NCBI GenBank assembly: GCA_016125585.1
Contig: WGLL01000008.1
Coordinates: forward strand, 1 to 64,000
DNA: 64,000 nucleotides
Source of the DNA: Caulobacter sp.
Lineage (GTDB): Bacteria > Pseudomonadota > Alphaproteobacteria > Caulobacterales > Caulobacteraceae
Direction of reading: 5' to 3'
Position 1 is the stretch's first letter, and the number at the start of each line of letters is the position of its first letter. Shown in pieces: positions 10,484 through 20,008 of this stretch. The notes under the pieces were generated by a model. It had not been told where the DNA came from. It was given only the letters and a program-made list of their open reading frames with translations, and did not search any database. A program made the translations under genes and the position numbers.

Positions 10484-11371
10484 ATGTCCGATCATCGGGC
10501 TATCAACAAGACTTCGGAGCGCGCCGGCGGCGGCATCAACGGCATTCTGATGCTGCTGGTGACCATTGCCCTGTTGGCGGGCGGCGCGGTTCTCTTCACC
10601 AACATCAAGCACAACGGGCTGCTGGGACTCCTCGGCCTCGCCGTGGCCCTGCTGGGCCTGCTGACCGCGGCGGGCTTCTATGCGCTGCAGCCGAACGAGG
10701 CCTCGGCCATCACCCTGTTCGGCAACTACAAGGGCACCGATCGCAACACCGGCCTGCGCTGGGTGCTGCCCTGGTACGGTCGCAAGAAGGTGTCGATGCG
10801 GGTGCGCAACGTCACCAGCGAGATGCTGAAGGTCAACGACAAGGGCGGCAACCCGATCGAGATCGCCGCCAACGTGGTCTGGCGGGTCAATGACAGCGCC
10901 CAGGCCCTGTTCGACGTCGACGACTACCTGGCCTTCATCAACATCCAAATCGAGACCGCCCTGCGCGAGGTCGCCCGACACTACGCCTATGACCACGCCG
11001 AGGACGACGAGCCGACCCTCCGCGCCGACGCCGAGATCGTCAGCGAGCGGCTGAAGGTGGATCTGCAGGCGCGCGTCGCCGTCGCCGGCATTGTCGTCGA
11101 CGAATGCCACCTGATGCACCTGGCCTACGCGCCGGAGATCGCCGGCGCCATGCTGAAGCGTCAGCAGGCCCACGCGGTGCTGGCGGCCCGGGCGATGATC
11201 GTCGCCGGCGCGGTGTCGATGGTGGAAACGGCCCTGGACCAGCTCAGCGAGCGCGGCGTCGTCGACCTCGACGAGGAGCGCAAGGCGGCCATGGTCTCCA
11301 ACCTGCTGGTGGTGCTCTGCGCCGACAAGGAGGCCCAGCCCGTGGTCAATACCGGCACCCTCTACGGCTGA
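10484..11371 (+). CDS. SPFH/Band 7 domain membrane protein
   Basis: A 295-aa protein. Residues about 20-70 hold two hydrophobic segments, followed by an SPFH (stomatin/prohibitin/flotillin) domain with LQPNEASAITLFGNYKGT and LRWVLPWYGRKKVSMRVRN at its start. The C-terminal part is Ala-rich and helical (KRQQAHAVLAARAMIVAG). Family members form large membrane rings or microdomains. The ATG at 10484 is preferred to one 8 codons earlier because GGAG lies 6 nt before it and the earlier start would overlap the operator-like repeats. A 58-aa ribbon-helix-helix gene starts 4 bp after its stop, which points to a co-regulated two-gene unit. Confidence 0.87.
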   Translation: MSDHRAINKTSERAGGGINGILMLLVTIALLAGGAVLFTNIKHNGLLGLLGLAVALLGLLTAAGFYALQPNEASAITLFGNYKGTDRNTGLRWVLPWYGRKKVSMRVRNVTSEMLKVNDKGGNPIEIAANVVWRVNDSAQALFDVDDYLAFINIQIETALREVARHYAYDHAEDDEPTLRADAEIVSERLKVDLQARVAVAGIVVDECHLMHLAYAPEIAGAMLKRQQAHAVLAARAMIVAGAVSMVETALDQLSERGVVDLDEERKAAMVSNLLVVLCADKEAQPVVNTGTLYG

Positions 11372-11375
11372 CGGT

Positions 11376-11552
11376 ATGGCCAGTCCCGGCAAGCGCGCCT
11401 TTCTGATCCGGGTAAAGCCCGAGGTGCTCGACGCTGTCGAGCGCCTCGCGGCCGACGAACTGCGCAGCGTCAACGCCCAGGTCGAGGTGTTGCTGCGGGA
11501 GGCCTTGACGAAGCGCGGGCGGCTGAAAAAGGGCGAGGGCGGCGGGAAATGA
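11376..11552 (+). CDS. small ribbon-helix-helix (Arc/MetJ-like) DNA-binding protein
   Basis: A 58-aa basic protein. Residues about 8-44 fit the ribbon-helix-helix fold: a beta strand RAFLIRV, helix EVLDAVERLAADE, and helix NAQVEVLLREAL. The tail is Lys/Gly-rich. It starts 4 bp after the SPFH stop codon, so translation is probably coupled. A repressor of this type would bind repeated 8-mers like those at 10450-10468, so autoregulation of the pair is likely. It resembles antitoxin-type proteins, but no toxin gene is next to it; the partner is an SPFH protein. Confidence 0.8.
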   Translation: MASPGKRAFLIRVKPEVLDAVERLAADELRSVNAQVEVLLREALTKRGRLKKGEGGGK

Positions 11553-11611
11553 TGATCGATACAGCCTCTCGGGGCGCGGAGCGCTGATCGTGGACAGCCG
11601 GGGGCAGGCGG

Positions 11612-12103
11612 CTACTTTTCTGGTTCGTATATGCCGTCGAATCCGACGCTGATGATAAGATCCACCAGGTCCGTCTGTTCAGCTTCAAGGATCAAGTCCG
11701 GGTCTCGGGTGGAGGGCCGGCAGACGGCATCCATAACATCGCCGCCCGAGGTGCCCGGCTCGACGGCGCGCCATTCGTTAGGGGGCTGGCTGAGCGTGTA
11801 GACCACGGCGTGGTCGCTGTCGAAGGCCTGAGCCGCCAGAACCCGGGCCTGGGCTCGCTCGCAATCATACTTGTTGGTGTAGACCATGTAGCGAAAGCCC
11901 GGCGTGCCCGTGAAGGGAACGACATCGCGGAAGACCCGGGTGACCGCCGCGGTAACGGTCGCGCCTTTCGGTGTGATGGAGGAAAGGTCGACCAGCGCGA
12001 TCTGACTCTCGGACGCCACTGTCAGGTAGTAGTCGGCAGCCAGAGCCTGCCCGCCGAGAACCAGGGCGATCGCAGCGGTCGCCAGGCCAGCAATGGGCTT
12101 CAT
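11612..12103 (-). CDS. secreted protein of unknown function
   Basis: A 163-aa protein with a Sec signal peptide, cleaved probably after GGQALA-ADYY. The mature part begins YYLTVASESQIALVDLSSI and is followed by a beta-rich region with two or three Cys (KYDCERAQA, DAVCRPS). This resembles the small surface-adhesin-E-like or periplasmic proteins common in proteobacteria, but I cannot name it. The ATG at 12103 was chosen over one ten codons upstream because GGGGAGG lies 4 nt before it and the signal peptide then starts at once. Confidence 0.75.
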   Translation of the reverse strand: MKPIAGLATAAIALVLGGQALAADYYLTVASESQIALVDLSSITPKGATVTAAVTRVFRDVVPFTGTPGFRYMVYTNKYDCERAQARVLAAQAFDSDHAVVYTLSQPPNEWRAVEPGTSGGDVMDAVCRPSTRDPDLILEAEQTDLVDLIISVGFDGIYEPEK

Positions 12104-12178
12104 GAAACCTCCCCATCGGAACGACAACGCCAAGGCGCGCCCGAACGCTTGGGAAGGACAGATGCTTTCAGGGAGAAG

Positions 12179-12255
<77 letters not shown>

Positions 12256-12286
12256 ATCTGCCGCTTCGCAGCGGCGCGAGGCGTGC

Positions 12287-12315
12287 GGAATAGGGGGATG
12301 CCCCCATTGTGTCAA
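12287..12315 (-). promoter_or_regulatory. promoter of tRNA-Asp
   Basis: On the minus strand TTGACA (12315-12310), a 17-bp spacer and TATTCC (12292-12287). The -35 is a perfect sigma70-type hexamer. Transcription would start about 25 bp before the tRNA. Confidence 0.75.
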
Positions 12316-12342
12316 GCGCGCCTTGTCGAGGTTTGAAAAAAG

Positions 12343-13884
12343 TCACGGCGCGAGGGTCGCGGGGGCCGAATAGTGGAAGGGGGCGCCGGGCCCGGTCGGC
12401 CACTCCATGACCGCCCAAAGCCCCGTAACGCTGAGCGCGACGCCGAGAAAGGCGAAGCTGTAGGGCAGCACCGAGCTCATCAGGCCGCCGACCCCCATGT
12501 CCGACTTCCAGCGGTGGCAGAAGGCCAGGACCAGCGGGAAATAGGGCATCAGGGGACTGGCCATGTTGACGGTCGAATCGCCCATCCGGTAGGCGGCGGT
12601 GGTCATCTCCGGCGACACCCCCAGCAGCATCAGCATCGGCACCAGCACCGGGGCCAGGGCGGCCCATTTGGCCGAGGCCGAGCCGATGAACAGGTCCAGC
12701 ACCGCGGTCATCACCACCACGCCCAGCAGCAGCACCACCATCGGCACATGGGCCTGGCCCAGGGCGTCGGCGCCGTTGATGGCGATGATGGCCCCCAGGT
12801 TGGAGAGGGTGAACAGCAGGATGAAGTGGGCGGCGGCGAAGGCCAGGACGATGTAGGGCGCCATGGCCGCCATGGATTCGCCGGCCAGCCTGACCACGTC
12901 GCGATGGGTCTTGATGATCCCGTTGGAGATCCCGAAGGCCACCCCGGCGGCCAGGAACAGGACGAAGAAGGCGGCGATCAGGGACCGGAAGAAGGGCGTC
13001 CAGCGGCTGAGGCTGGCGGCGGCGGCGTCCTGCAACGGCGCGCCGGGGCCAAGGGTCATGAAGGCCCAGAGGGCGGCCACCGCCAGCACCGCGAGGCCGG
13101 CCCACATCAGGCCGCGTCGCTCGTCGGGCGACAGGGGCGCGTTTGACGTCAGATGGCCCTCGGGCGGAACCCAGGGGCCGAGGCGAGGCTCGACGATCTT
13201 TTCGGTGACCCACCAGCCGACCGGGACGAACAGGGCGGCGGAGGCGGCGGTAAACCACCAGTTGCCGACGAGATTCACCCGCCAGGCCGGATCGAGCAGA
13301 TGCACCGCCGGCTCGGTGAAGCCCAGGATCAGGGCGTCGAACTGGCTGGGCGTCGGATTGCCGGCGAAGGCCCCGACACAGCTGGCGAAGGCGCAGGCGA
13401 TGCCGGCCACCGGGTGGCGTCCCGCCGCGGCGAAGGCGGCGCCCGCCAGCGGAATCAGCACGATGAAGCCGCTGTCGGCGGCGTGGTTGGAGACCAGACC
13501 CAGCAGAATGATCACCGGCGCCAGCAGCCGTGCGGGGGTTCGGCGCACAAGACCTCGGACCGCCGCCGACAACAGGCCGACCCGCTCGGCGACCCCGGCC
13601 CCGAGCATGACCAGCAGCACATAGCCCAGAGGCGCGAAGCCGGTCAGGGTCTTGGGCATCTCGACCAGCACGGTGCGGACGTTCTTCGGATCCAGCAGGC
13701 TCTGGGCGGCCAGCACCTCGCCGGTGCCGGGATGGATCACCGACAGACCCGCCCAGGCGCAGAGGGCGCTGGCCAGCACCAGGGCGCCGATCAGCCAGGC
13801 GAAGATGAACACCGGATCGGGCAGCTTGTCGCCCAGTCGCTCGACGCCATCAAGGAATCGAAGGGGCAGGGATCGCTTGGTCAT
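12343..13884 (-). CDS. AbgT-family transporter
   Basis: A 513-aa inner-membrane protein with about ten hydrophobic segments. The N-terminus RFLDGVERLGDKLPDPVFIFAWLIG and the internal GFAPLGYVLLVMLGAGVAERVGLL are typical of the AbgT family. E. coli AbgT imports p-aminobenzoyl-glutamate, while MtrF and YdaH export sulfonamides, so import of a folate catabolite or drug export are both possible. No abgA/abgB hydrolase genes are nearby. The start at 13884 gives the family length (about 510 aa); an open frame upstream of it is Pro/Arg-rich and looks non-coding. No clear ribosome binding site. Confidence 0.87.
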   Translation of the reverse strand: MTKRSLPLRFLDGVERLGDKLPDPVFIFAWLIGALVLASALCAWAGLSVIHPGTGEVLAAQSLLDPKNVRTVLVEMPKTLTGFAPLGYVLLVMLGAGVAERVGLLSAAVRGLVRRTPARLLAPVIILLGLVSNHAADSGFIVLIPLAGAAFAAAGRHPVAGIACAFASCVGAFAGNPTPSQFDALILGFTEPAVHLLDPAWRVNLVGNWWFTAASAALFVPVGWWVTEKIVEPRLGPWVPPEGHLTSNAPLSPDERRGLMWAGLAVLAVAALWAFMTLGPGAPLQDAAAASLSRWTPFFRSLIAAFFVLFLAAGVAFGISNGIIKTHRDVVRLAGESMAAMAPYIVLAFAAAHFILLFTLSNLGAIIAINGADALGQAHVPMVVLLLGVVVMTAVLDLFIGSASAKWAALAPVLVPMLMLLGVSPEMTTAAYRMGDSTVNMASPLMPYFPLVLAFCHRWKSDMGVGGLMSSVLPYSFAFLGVALSVTGLWAVMEWPTGPGAPFHYSAPATLAP

Positions 13885-14044
13885 GCACCGATAACCGCAC
13901 GGTTGGGGGCGGCCGGGCAAGTCGCGGCGCGCGGGAGGCCGCCGTCCGGCCGCCGGGCGCCCTTGCGGGGGCAGAATGTGGAGCGGGGGAGGGGCGGTGT
14001 CCGCCTTCGCCGGCGCGGCCGGGGAATTGAGCGGCAAACCCCCT

Positions 14045-14073
14045 TTGAACGCCGGGCGGCATTGGTCTACAAC
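14045..14073 (+). promoter_or_regulatory. promoter of the nuo operon
   Basis: TTGAAC at 14045-14050, a 17-bp spacer and TACAAC at 14068-14073. It ends 26 bp before the nuoA ATG. I found no other convincing promoter until far into the operon. Confidence 0.65.
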
Positions 14074-14099
14074 GCCCGCGACTCCTCCTCGGGGAAACC

Positions 14100-14477
14100 A
14101 TGGACAACTTCCTACTTGAGTATCTGCCGATCGTGATTTTCATCGGCATCGCGGCGGTGATCGGACTGGTCTTCATCTTCGGAGCCGCCATCCTCGCCCC
14201 GACGGCGCCGGACCCTGAAAAGGTCTCGGCCTATGAGTGCGGGTTCAACGCCTTTGATGACGCGCGGATGAAGTTCGACGTGCGCTTCTATCTGGTGTCG
14301 ATCCTGTTCATCATCTTCGACCTGGAAGTGGCCTTCCTGTTTCCCTGGGCGGTCAGCCTGATGAAACTGCCGCCGGAAGCGTCGCAGTTCGCCTTCTGGT
14401 CGATGATGATCTTCCTCGGGGTGCTGACCGTCGGCTTTGTCTACGAATGGAAGAAAGGCGCCCTGGAATGGGAGTAA
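14100..14477 (+). CDS. nuoA: NADH-quinone oxidoreductase subunit A
   Basis: A 125-aa membrane subunit of complex I with three transmembrane helices. The conserved loop [36 protein letters not shown] pattern (Cys in YECGF, then the DVRFYL helix) is present. This loop lies close to the quinone site. It is the first gene of the nuo operon, preceded by GGGGAAACC, and overlaps nuoB by 10 bp. Confidence 0.96.
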   Translation: MDNFLLEYLPIVIFIGIAAVIGLVFIFGAAILAPTAPDPEKVSAYECGFNAFDDARMKFDVRFYLVSILFIIFDLEVAFLFPWAVSLMKLPPEASQFAFWSMMIFLGVLTVGFVYEWKKGALEWE

Positions 14478-15046
14478 TCGTTCCCGCCGGCGGGACGACC
14501 CCCGCCCTGAGCGCCGGTCGCAGCAGCGTCGAGGGCTATGACCCCAAGCTGCACGATCCCTATTTCGACGCCGTCACCGACCAGCTGGCCGACAAGGGCT
14601 TCGTGGTCGCGGCCGCCGACGATCTGGTCACCTGGGCCCGCACCGGCAGCCTGATGTGGATGACTTTCGGGCTCGCTTGTTGCGCCGTCGAGATGATGCA
14701 CTCGGCCATGCCGCGCTATGACCTCGAGCGCTACGGCTTCGCCCCCCGCGCCAGCCCGCGCCAGAGCGACGTGATGATCGTCGCCGGCACCCTGACCAAC
14801 AAGATGGCTCCGGCTCTGCGCAAGGTCTACGACCAGATGCCCGAGCCCCGCTACGTCATCTCCATGGGCAGCTGCGCCAACGGCGGCGGCTACTATTATT
14901 ACAGCTACAGCGTCGTGCGCGGCTGCGACCGGATCGTGCCGGTCGACATCTATGTGCCGGGCTGCCCGCCCACCGCCGAGGCCCTGGTCTATGGCGTGCT
15001 GCAGCTGCAGAAGAAGATCCGCCGCACGGGGACCATCGAGAGATGA
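14468..15046 (+). CDS. nuoB: NADH-quinone oxidoreductase subunit B
   Basis: A 192-aa subunit carrying the terminal [4Fe-4S] cluster N2, which passes electrons to quinone. The ligands are visible: the adjacent Cys pair in [10 protein letters not shown], the Cys in [10 protein letters not shown] and the Cys in [11 protein letters not shown]. The start at 14468 overlaps the end of nuoA (ATGGGAGTAA), which suggests coupled translation. A start 7 codons upstream would only extend into nuoA. Confidence 0.96.
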   Translation: MGVIVPAGGTTPALSAGRSSVEGYDPKLHDPYFDAVTDQLADKGFVVAAADDLVTWARTGSLMWMTFGLACCAVEMMHSAMPRYDLERYGFAPRASPRQSDVMIVAGTLTNKMAPALRKVYDQMPEPRYVISMGSCANGGGYYYYSYSVVRGCDRIVPVDIYVPGCPPTAEALVYGVLQLQKKIRRTGTIER

Positions 15047-15672
15047 GCGACGTCGCCACGCCCGCAACCCTCGACAGCACGCTTGAGGCCCTCGGCCAGG
15101 CCATTGTCGCCAACAGCGCCGGGGCCTTTGTCGCCCATTCGGTGGCCTTCGGCGAACTGACCGTCACCGCCCAGATGCCGCGCATCGTCGAGGCCCTGAC
15201 CCAGCTGCGCGATCACCCCGATTGCCGCTTCCAGCAGCTGATCGACCTGTGCGGCGTCGACTATCCCGAACGCGGCCAGCGCTTCGAGGTGGTCTATCAC
15301 CTGCTGTCGATGGTGAAGAACCATCGTATCCGCGTCCGCGTCGCCACCGACGAGGACACGCCTGTTCCCAGCATCACCAGCGTCTATCCGGTGGCCGACT
15401 GGTTCGAGCGCGAGGCGTTTGACATGTACGGCATCTTCTTCGAGGGCCACCCGGACCTGCGCCGCATCCTGACCGACTACGGTTTCCACGGTCATCCGCT
15501 GCGCAAGGACTTCCCGATGACCGGCTACGTCGAGGTTCGCTACGACGATGAGCTGAAGCGGGTGGTCTATGAGCCGGTGAAGATCGCCGAGTTCCGCAAT
15601 TTCGATTTCCTCAGCCCCTGGGAAGGCGCGCAATACGCCCTGCCGGGTGATGAGAAGGCGGAGAGCAAGTAA
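15043..15672 (+). CDS. nuoC: NADH-quinone oxidoreductase subunit C
   Basis: A 209-aa peripheral-arm subunit (30-kDa type). The signature [26 protein letters not shown] segment is present here as [17 protein letters not shown], followed by [15 protein letters not shown]. It is separate from nuoD, unlike the E. coli nuoCD fusion. It overlaps nuoB by ATGA and touches nuoD by one base. Confidence 0.96.
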   Translation: MSDVATPATLDSTLEALGQAIVANSAGAFVAHSVAFGELTVTAQMPRIVEALTQLRDHPDCRFQQLIDLCGVDYPERGQRFEVVYHLLSMVKNHRIRVRVATDEDTPVPSITSVYPVADWFEREAFDMYGIFFEGHPDLRRILTDYGFHGHPLRKDFPMTGYVEVRYDDELKRVVYEPVKIAEFRNFDFLSPWEGAQYALPGDEKAESK

Positions 15673-16886
15673 TGGCCGACGACGCCGGAAACATCGCCGC
15701 GATCCCGGAAACTCCGGTCCGCAAGTTCAACATCAACTTCGGGCCCCAGCACCCGGCCGCCCACGGCGTCCTGCGTCTGGTGCTGGAGCTGGACGGTGAA
15801 GTGGTCGAGCGGGTCGATCCGCACATCGGCCTGCTGCATCGCGGCACCGAGAAGCTGATGGAGGCCCGCACCTACCTCCAGAACGTGCCCTATTTCGACC
15901 GCCTCGATTACGTGGCGCCGATGAACCAGGAGCATGCCTTCTGTCTGGCCATCGAGAAGCTGCTGGGCATCGAGGTCCCGATCCGGGGCAGCATCATCCG
16001 GGTGCTCTATTCCGAGATCGGCCGCATTCTCAGCCATCTGCTCAACGTCACGACCCAGGCCATGGACGTCGGCGCCCTGACCCCGCCGCTGTGGGGTTTT
16101 GAAGAGCGCGAAAAGCTGATGGTCTTCTACGAGCGGGCCTGCGGCGCCCGGCTCCATTCCAACTACTTCCGGCCGGGCGGCGTTCACCAGGACCTGCCCG
16201 ACCAGCTGGTCGAGGACATCGACAAGTGGGCGATCGCCTTCCCGAAGGTCTGCGACGACATTGAGGGCCTGATCACCGAAAACCGCATCTTCAAGCAGCG
16301 CAACGTCGACATCGGCGTGGTAACCAAGGAAGAGGCGCTGGCTTGGGGCTTCTCCGGCGTGATGGTGCGCGGCTCGGGCATCGCCTGGGACCTGCGCCGT
16401 AACCAGCCCTACGAGTGCTACAACGACTTCGATTTCCAGATCCCGCTGGGCAAGAACGGCGACTGCTACGATCGCTATCTGTGCCGGATGCAGGAGATGC
16501 GGGAGTCGACGAAGATCATCCGCCAGGCCTGTGAAAAGCTGCGCACCGTGCGCGGCCCGGTGATGACCACCGACAACAAGATCACCCCGCCGCGTCGCGC
16601 CGAGATGAAGCGGTCGATGGAATCCCTGATCCATCACTTCAAGCTCTACACCGAAGGCTTCCGCACCCCGGAAGGCGAGGTCTATGCGATGGTCGAGGCC
16701 CCCAAGGGCGAGTTCGGCGTCTATCTGGTCAGCGACGGCTCGAACAAGCCCTACCGCTGCAAGATCCGCGCGCCGGGCTTCCCGCACCTGGCGGCCATGG
16801 ACTGGATGAACCGCGGCCACATGCTGGCCGACGTCAGCGCCATCCTCGGCAGCCTAGACATCGTGTTCGGGGAAATCGACCGGTGA
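15672..16886 (+). CDS. nuoD: NADH-quinone oxidoreductase subunit D
   Basis: A 404-aa subunit (49-kDa type) that forms most of the quinone cavity with NuoB. It shows [36 protein letters not shown] and the universal C-terminus DIVFGEIDR. The length matches alphaproteobacterial homologues. It is joined to nuoC by TAATG and to the following unknown gene by a 4-bp GTGA overlap. Confidence 0.96.
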   Translation: MADDAGNIAAIPETPVRKFNINFGPQHPAAHGVLRLVLELDGEVVERVDPHIGLLHRGTEKLMEARTYLQNVPYFDRLDYVAPMNQEHAFCLAIEKLLGIEVPIRGSIIRVLYSEIGRILSHLLNVTTQAMDVGALTPPLWGFEEREKLMVFYERACGARLHSNYFRPGGVHQDLPDQLVEDIDKWAIAFPKVCDDIEGLITENRIFKQRNVDIGVVTKEEALAWGFSGVMVRGSGIAWDLRRNQPYECYNDFDFQIPLGKNGDCYDRYLCRMQEMRESTKIIRQACEKLRTVRGPVMTTDNKITPPRRAEMKRSMESLIHHFKLYTEGFRTPEGEVYAMVEAPKGEFGVYLVSDGSNKPYRCKIRAPGFPHLAAMDWMNRGHMLADVSAILGSLDIVFGEIDR

Positions 16887-17257
16887 CCATCTGGCCCGAA
16901 ATACTGGCCACAGTGTTCTGGATCGTCGCGTTTGAGCTGACGTATCCCTGGATCGCCGTGACAACAGTTTTTCGGGCAGCAGGGCAGCGCCACGAAGCTG
17001 GAGCAAAGGGCTTTCGGCGGGACCTGGCGATGCGCACGCTGCCCACGATGCCGGGAGCCGGCGCGCTGTACCTCGGCATGACGCTCGGCCTGAGCGGCGA
17101 ATTGACGCCGGGTATCTTCATCGTTCTTGTGGCGTGCGCCCTGTCGGGCCTGCTGTTCATTCTTCTGCCGGCCTTCAAACCTGCGGGCCGCCGGATAGCG
17201 GCCGCAAACATCGCCCTGCGGAGTGCAGCGACAAGCGATGCCGGCGAGAGCTGCTGA
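16883..17257 (+). CDS. unknown membrane protein between nuoD and nuoE
   Basis: A 124-aa protein with three hydrophobic segments, about residues 3-30, 56-72 and 77-98, and a basic loop [12 protein letters not shown] between the first two. It starts with GTG overlapping the nuoD stop by 4 bp, so it is most likely translated by coupling with nuoD. I do not recognise the family. Its place inside the nuo operon suggests, but does not prove, a role with complex I. It is followed by a 117-bp gap before nuoE in which I see no gene. Confidence 0.65.
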   Translation: MTIWPEILATVFWIVAFELTYPWIAVTTVFRAAGQRHEAGAKGFRRDLAMRTLPTMPGAGALYLGMTLGLSGELTPGIFIVLVACALSGLLFILLPAFKPAGRRIAAANIALRSAATSDAGESC

Positions 17258-17374
17258 CGGATGCCCGCCGAACTGGACACTCCGTCAATGATCTGGATCA
17301 AGCCGATCATGTCACCGTCATTCCCGACAGGGGCGCCCGTCGCCGCTTCGGCCAGCACGAGTTTTCACTAGACC

Positions 17375-18055
17375 ATGTCCGTCCGTCGCCTCGCCAAAGA
17401 CCAGCCCGACAGCTTCGCCTTCAACAAGGCGTCGATGAAGGAGGTCGAGTTCTGGCTCGCCAAATATCCGGAGGCCCGCAAGCAGTCGGCCTCCATCCCC
17501 CTGCTCTGGCTGGCCCAGAAGCAGGAGGGCTGGGTGTCGGAGCCGGCGATCCGGGTGATCGCCGAGATGCTGGCCATGCCGGTGATCCGGGTGCTGGAGG
17601 TGGCGACCTTCTACACCATGTTCCAGCTGGAGCCGGTCGGTAAGGTCGCCTTCATTCAGCTGTGCGGAACCACCCCCTGCATGCTGCGCGGCGCCAATGA
17701 CCTGAAGGACGTGCTGAAGGCCAAGATCGGTCCCAAGAACCACGTCTCGGCCGACGGCAAGTTCAGCTGGGAAGAGGTCGAGTGCCTTGGCGCCTGCTGC
17801 AACGCCCCGATGGCGGCGATCAATGACTACTACTACGAGGATCTGACGCCCGAGAGCCTGGGCCAGATCCTTGACGACTTCGCCGCCGGCAAGTCGCCCA
17901 AGCCCGGCTCCTATGACGGCCGCGGCGCCTCCGAGCCCAAGGGCGCGATCCACACCCTGACCGATCCCAAACTCTACGACGGCAGCTACGCCAAGAAGAT
18001 CAAGCTGCCCAACGCCCCGGCCAAGGCCAAGCAGGCCAAGGAACCCGCGTCCTAG
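17375..18055 (+). CDS. nuoE: NADH-quinone oxidoreductase subunit E
   Basis: A 226-aa subunit (24-kDa type) with a thioredoxin-like [2Fe-2S] domain holding cluster N1a. Cluster ligands appear in QLCGTTPCMLRG and VECLGACCNAPMAAI. Compared with E. coli NuoE (166 aa) it has a C-terminal extension of about 60 residues, rich in Lys, Pro and Ala, as in other alphaproteobacteria. Confidence 0.95.
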   Translation: MSVRRLAKDQPDSFAFNKASMKEVEFWLAKYPEARKQSASIPLLWLAQKQEGWVSEPAIRVIAEMLAMPVIRVLEVATFYTMFQLEPVGKVAFIQLCGTTPCMLRGANDLKDVLKAKIGPKNHVSADGKFSWEEVECLGACCNAPMAAINDYYYEDLTPESLGQILDDFAAGKSPKPGSYDGRGASEPKGAIHTLTDPKLYDGSYAKKIKLPNAPAKAKQAKEPAS

Positions 18056-18063
18056 GATCCCTG

Positions 18064-18306
18064 ATGGCGATCAGAAACCTGACTCTCCGCGATCTGATCG
18101 CCTACCGGCCCCTGGTCTATGCCTGGGTCTGGGAAATGGTCTGTCTGGCGGCGGCCATCGCCCTTCTGTTTACTGCCGGCGGCAGCCCGTTGGTCCTGAT
18201 CCTGGCGCTGGCCGGCATGGTTCCTTTCGGCGTTGCGGTGTGGCGGCTGTCCTGGCTTCGAAAGCAGGGCTGGACCCCGGACAAGGGCAGGGGGATCGTC
18301 GAATGA
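18064..18306 (+). CDS. small two-helix membrane protein between nuoE and nuoF
   Basis: An 80-aa protein with two hydrophobic segments (about 19-36 and 40-58) and basic ends. It starts 8 bp after nuoE and overlaps the next small gene by ATGA. I do not recognise the family. The tight packing from nuoE through to nuoF argues that it is translated. It may be a complex I accessory or assembly factor; that is inference. Confidence 0.65.
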   Translation: MAIRNLTLRDLIAYRPLVYAWVWEMVCLAAAIALLFTAGGSPLVLILALAGMVPFGVAVWRLSWLRKQGWTPDKGRGIVE

Positions 18307-18572
18307 GCGACGAGCAGGAGCTGCTGAAGCGTCGTATCGCCTACATCGACGCCCTGCGCGGCCTGTATCGGCTCGAGCGGCTGATCGGCTTCCTGCTGAT
18401 TCTGCTGGGCGTGGGGCTGACGCTGGGCGGCTGGTTCGTCCGCCCCTGGCCGCATGTGATGATCACCATCGGCTGGGTGCTGGTGGCGATCGGCTGGGTG
18501 CTGTTCGTCTATGTGATCTGGCGGCGGACCGCCTGGCGCAAGGCCAATCCTTTCGAAAGCTGGACGCCGTGA
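18303..18572 (+). CDS. small two-helix membrane protein between nuoE and nuoF
   Basis: An 89-aa protein. A charged N-terminal helix ([24 protein letters not shown]) precedes two transmembrane segments, about 28-46 and 51-70, and a basic end. The start at 18303 overlaps the previous stop by ATGA; an upstream in-frame ATG would run inside that gene. It is joined by GTGA to a 37-codon ORF. Family unknown. Confidence 0.65.
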   Translation: MSDEQELLKRRIAYIDALRGLYRLERLIGFLLILLGVGLTLGGWFVRPWPHVMITIGWVLVAIGWVLFVYVIWRRTAWRKANPFESWTP

Positions 18573-18682
18573 CGCCGGTGGTTTTCCTGATCGCGGGAAT
18601 GCTGCTAGTGACCGGCCGGCAAATGTTCATCCTGACCGGCGTCGCCCCGCGCGTCGCCGCAACACAGAAATCGGGTTCCTGA
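18569..18682 (+). CDS. 37-aa single-helix ORF bridging to nuoF
   Basis: Thirty-seven codons from a GTG that overlaps the previous stop (GTGA) to a TGA that overlaps the nuoF start (TGATG). The product has one hydrophobic helix, [14 protein letters not shown], and a basic tail. It has no ribosome binding site of its own and would depend on coupling. Exact fit at both ends favours a real microprotein, but chance cannot be excluded at this length. Confidence 0.5.
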   Translation: MTPVVFLIAGMLLVTGRQMFILTGVAPRVAATQKSGS

Positions 18683-20001
18683 TGGTCGGCATCCTCGAAG
18701 ACAAGGATCGCATCTTCACCAACCTCTACGGCCTCCACGACTGGGGTCTCGAGGGCGCGAAGAAGCGCGGTTGCTGGAACGCGACCAGGGACATGCTGGA
18801 CGCCGGGTCTGCCTGGATCATCGACAACGTCAAGGCCAGCGGCCTGCGCGGTCGCGGCGGCGCCGGTTTCGGCACCGGCCTGAAGTGGTCGTTCATGCCC
18901 AAGGAGGTCAAGGACGGCCGGCCCCACTACCTGGTGGTCAATGCCGACGAGTCGGAGCCGGGCACCTGCAAGGACCGGGAGATCATGCGCCATGATCCCC
19001 ACCTGCTGATCGAAGGCTGCCTGATCGCCAGCTTCGCGATGCAGGCCCACGCCTGCTACATCTACATCCGCGGCGAATACGTGCGCGAGCGCGAGATCAT
19101 GGAAGCCGCCATCAAGCAGGCCTATGAGGCCAGGCTGATCGGCAAGGACAATGTCCACGGCTGGGATTTCGACCTCTATATGCACCACGGCGGCGGGGCC
19201 TACATCTGTGGGGAAGAGACCGCGCTGCTGGAATCGCTGGAAGGCAAGAAGGGCCAGCCGCGCCTGAAGCCGCCGTTCCCGGCCGGGGCCGGCCTCTATG
19301 GCTGCCCGACCACGGTCAACAACGTCGAATCGATCGCCGTCGTCGGCGCCATCCTGCGCCGGGGCGCCGAGTGGTTCGCCGGCTTTGGCCGTCCCAACAA
19401 CACCGGCACCAAGCTGTTCTGCGTCTCGGGGCATGTGAATCTGCCCTGCAATGTCGAAGAGGCGATGAGCATCCCCTTCCGCCAGCTGATCGAGGATCAC
19501 TGCGGCGGCATCCGGGGCGGCTGGGGAAACCTGAAGGCGGTCATTCCCGGCGGCAGCTCGGTGCCGATGATCCCGGCCGAGCAGTGTGAAGACCTTCCGA
19601 TGGACTTCGACGCCCTGCGCGAACTGAAGTCGGGCCTGGGCACCGCGGCGGTCATCGTCATGGACAAGGACACCGATCTGGTCCGCGCCATCGCCCGCCT
19701 CAGCTATTTCTACAAGCATGAGAGCTGCGGCCAGTGCACGCCCTGCCGCGAAGGCACCGGCTGGATGTGGCGGGTGATGGAGCGGATGGTCACCGGCGAG
19801 GCCGACATGCGCGAGATCGACACCCTGCTGGACGTCACCACCCAGGTCGAGGGCCACACCATCTGCGCGCTGGGCGACGCGGCGGCCTGGCCGATCCAGG
19901 GGCTGTTCCGGCACTTCCGCCATGAGGTCGAGGACCGGATCACCAGCTACCGGGCGAACAAGCCGCATGTGCAGGGCGCGACCCTGATCGCGGCCGAGTA
20001 G
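18682..20001 (+). CDS. nuoF: NADH-quinone oxidoreductase subunit F (NADH-binding)
   Basis: A 439-aa subunit (51-kDa type) that binds NADH and FMN and holds cluster N3. Visible motifs are the FMN/NADH loop [36 protein letters not shown], and the [4Fe-4S] ligands [11 protein letters not shown] with a later Cys in [13 protein letters not shown]. Length matches the family. It overlaps the preceding microORF by one base and is followed after 7 bp by a thioredoxin-like gene. Confidence 0.97.
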   Translation: MVGILEDKDRIFTNLYGLHDWGLEGAKKRGCWNATRDMLDAGSAWIIDNVKASGLRGRGGAGFGTGLKWSFMPKEVKDGRPHYLVVNADESEPGTCKDREIMRHDPHLLIEGCLIASFAMQAHACYIYIRGEYVREREIMEAAIKQAYEARLIGKDNVHGWDFDLYMHHGGGAYICGEETALLESLEGKKGQPRLKPPFPAGAGLYGCPTTVNNVESIAVVGAILRRGAEWFAGFGRPNNTGTKLFCVSGHVNLPCNVEEAMSIPFRQLIEDHCGGIRGGWGNLKAVIPGGSSVPMIPAEQCEDLPMDFDALRELKSGLGTAAVIVMDKDTDLVRAIARLSYFYKHESCGQCTPCREGTGWMWRVMERMVTGEADMREIDTLLDVTTQVEGHTICALGDAAAWPIQGLFRHFRHEVEDRITSYRANKPHVQGATLIAAE

Positions 20002-20008
20002 CACAGGG

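Noticed and set aside
11376..11552. The ribbon-helix-helix gene as half of a toxin-antitoxin pair
   Set aside because: No toxin-like gene is adjacent on either side. Its partner is an SPFH membrane protein.
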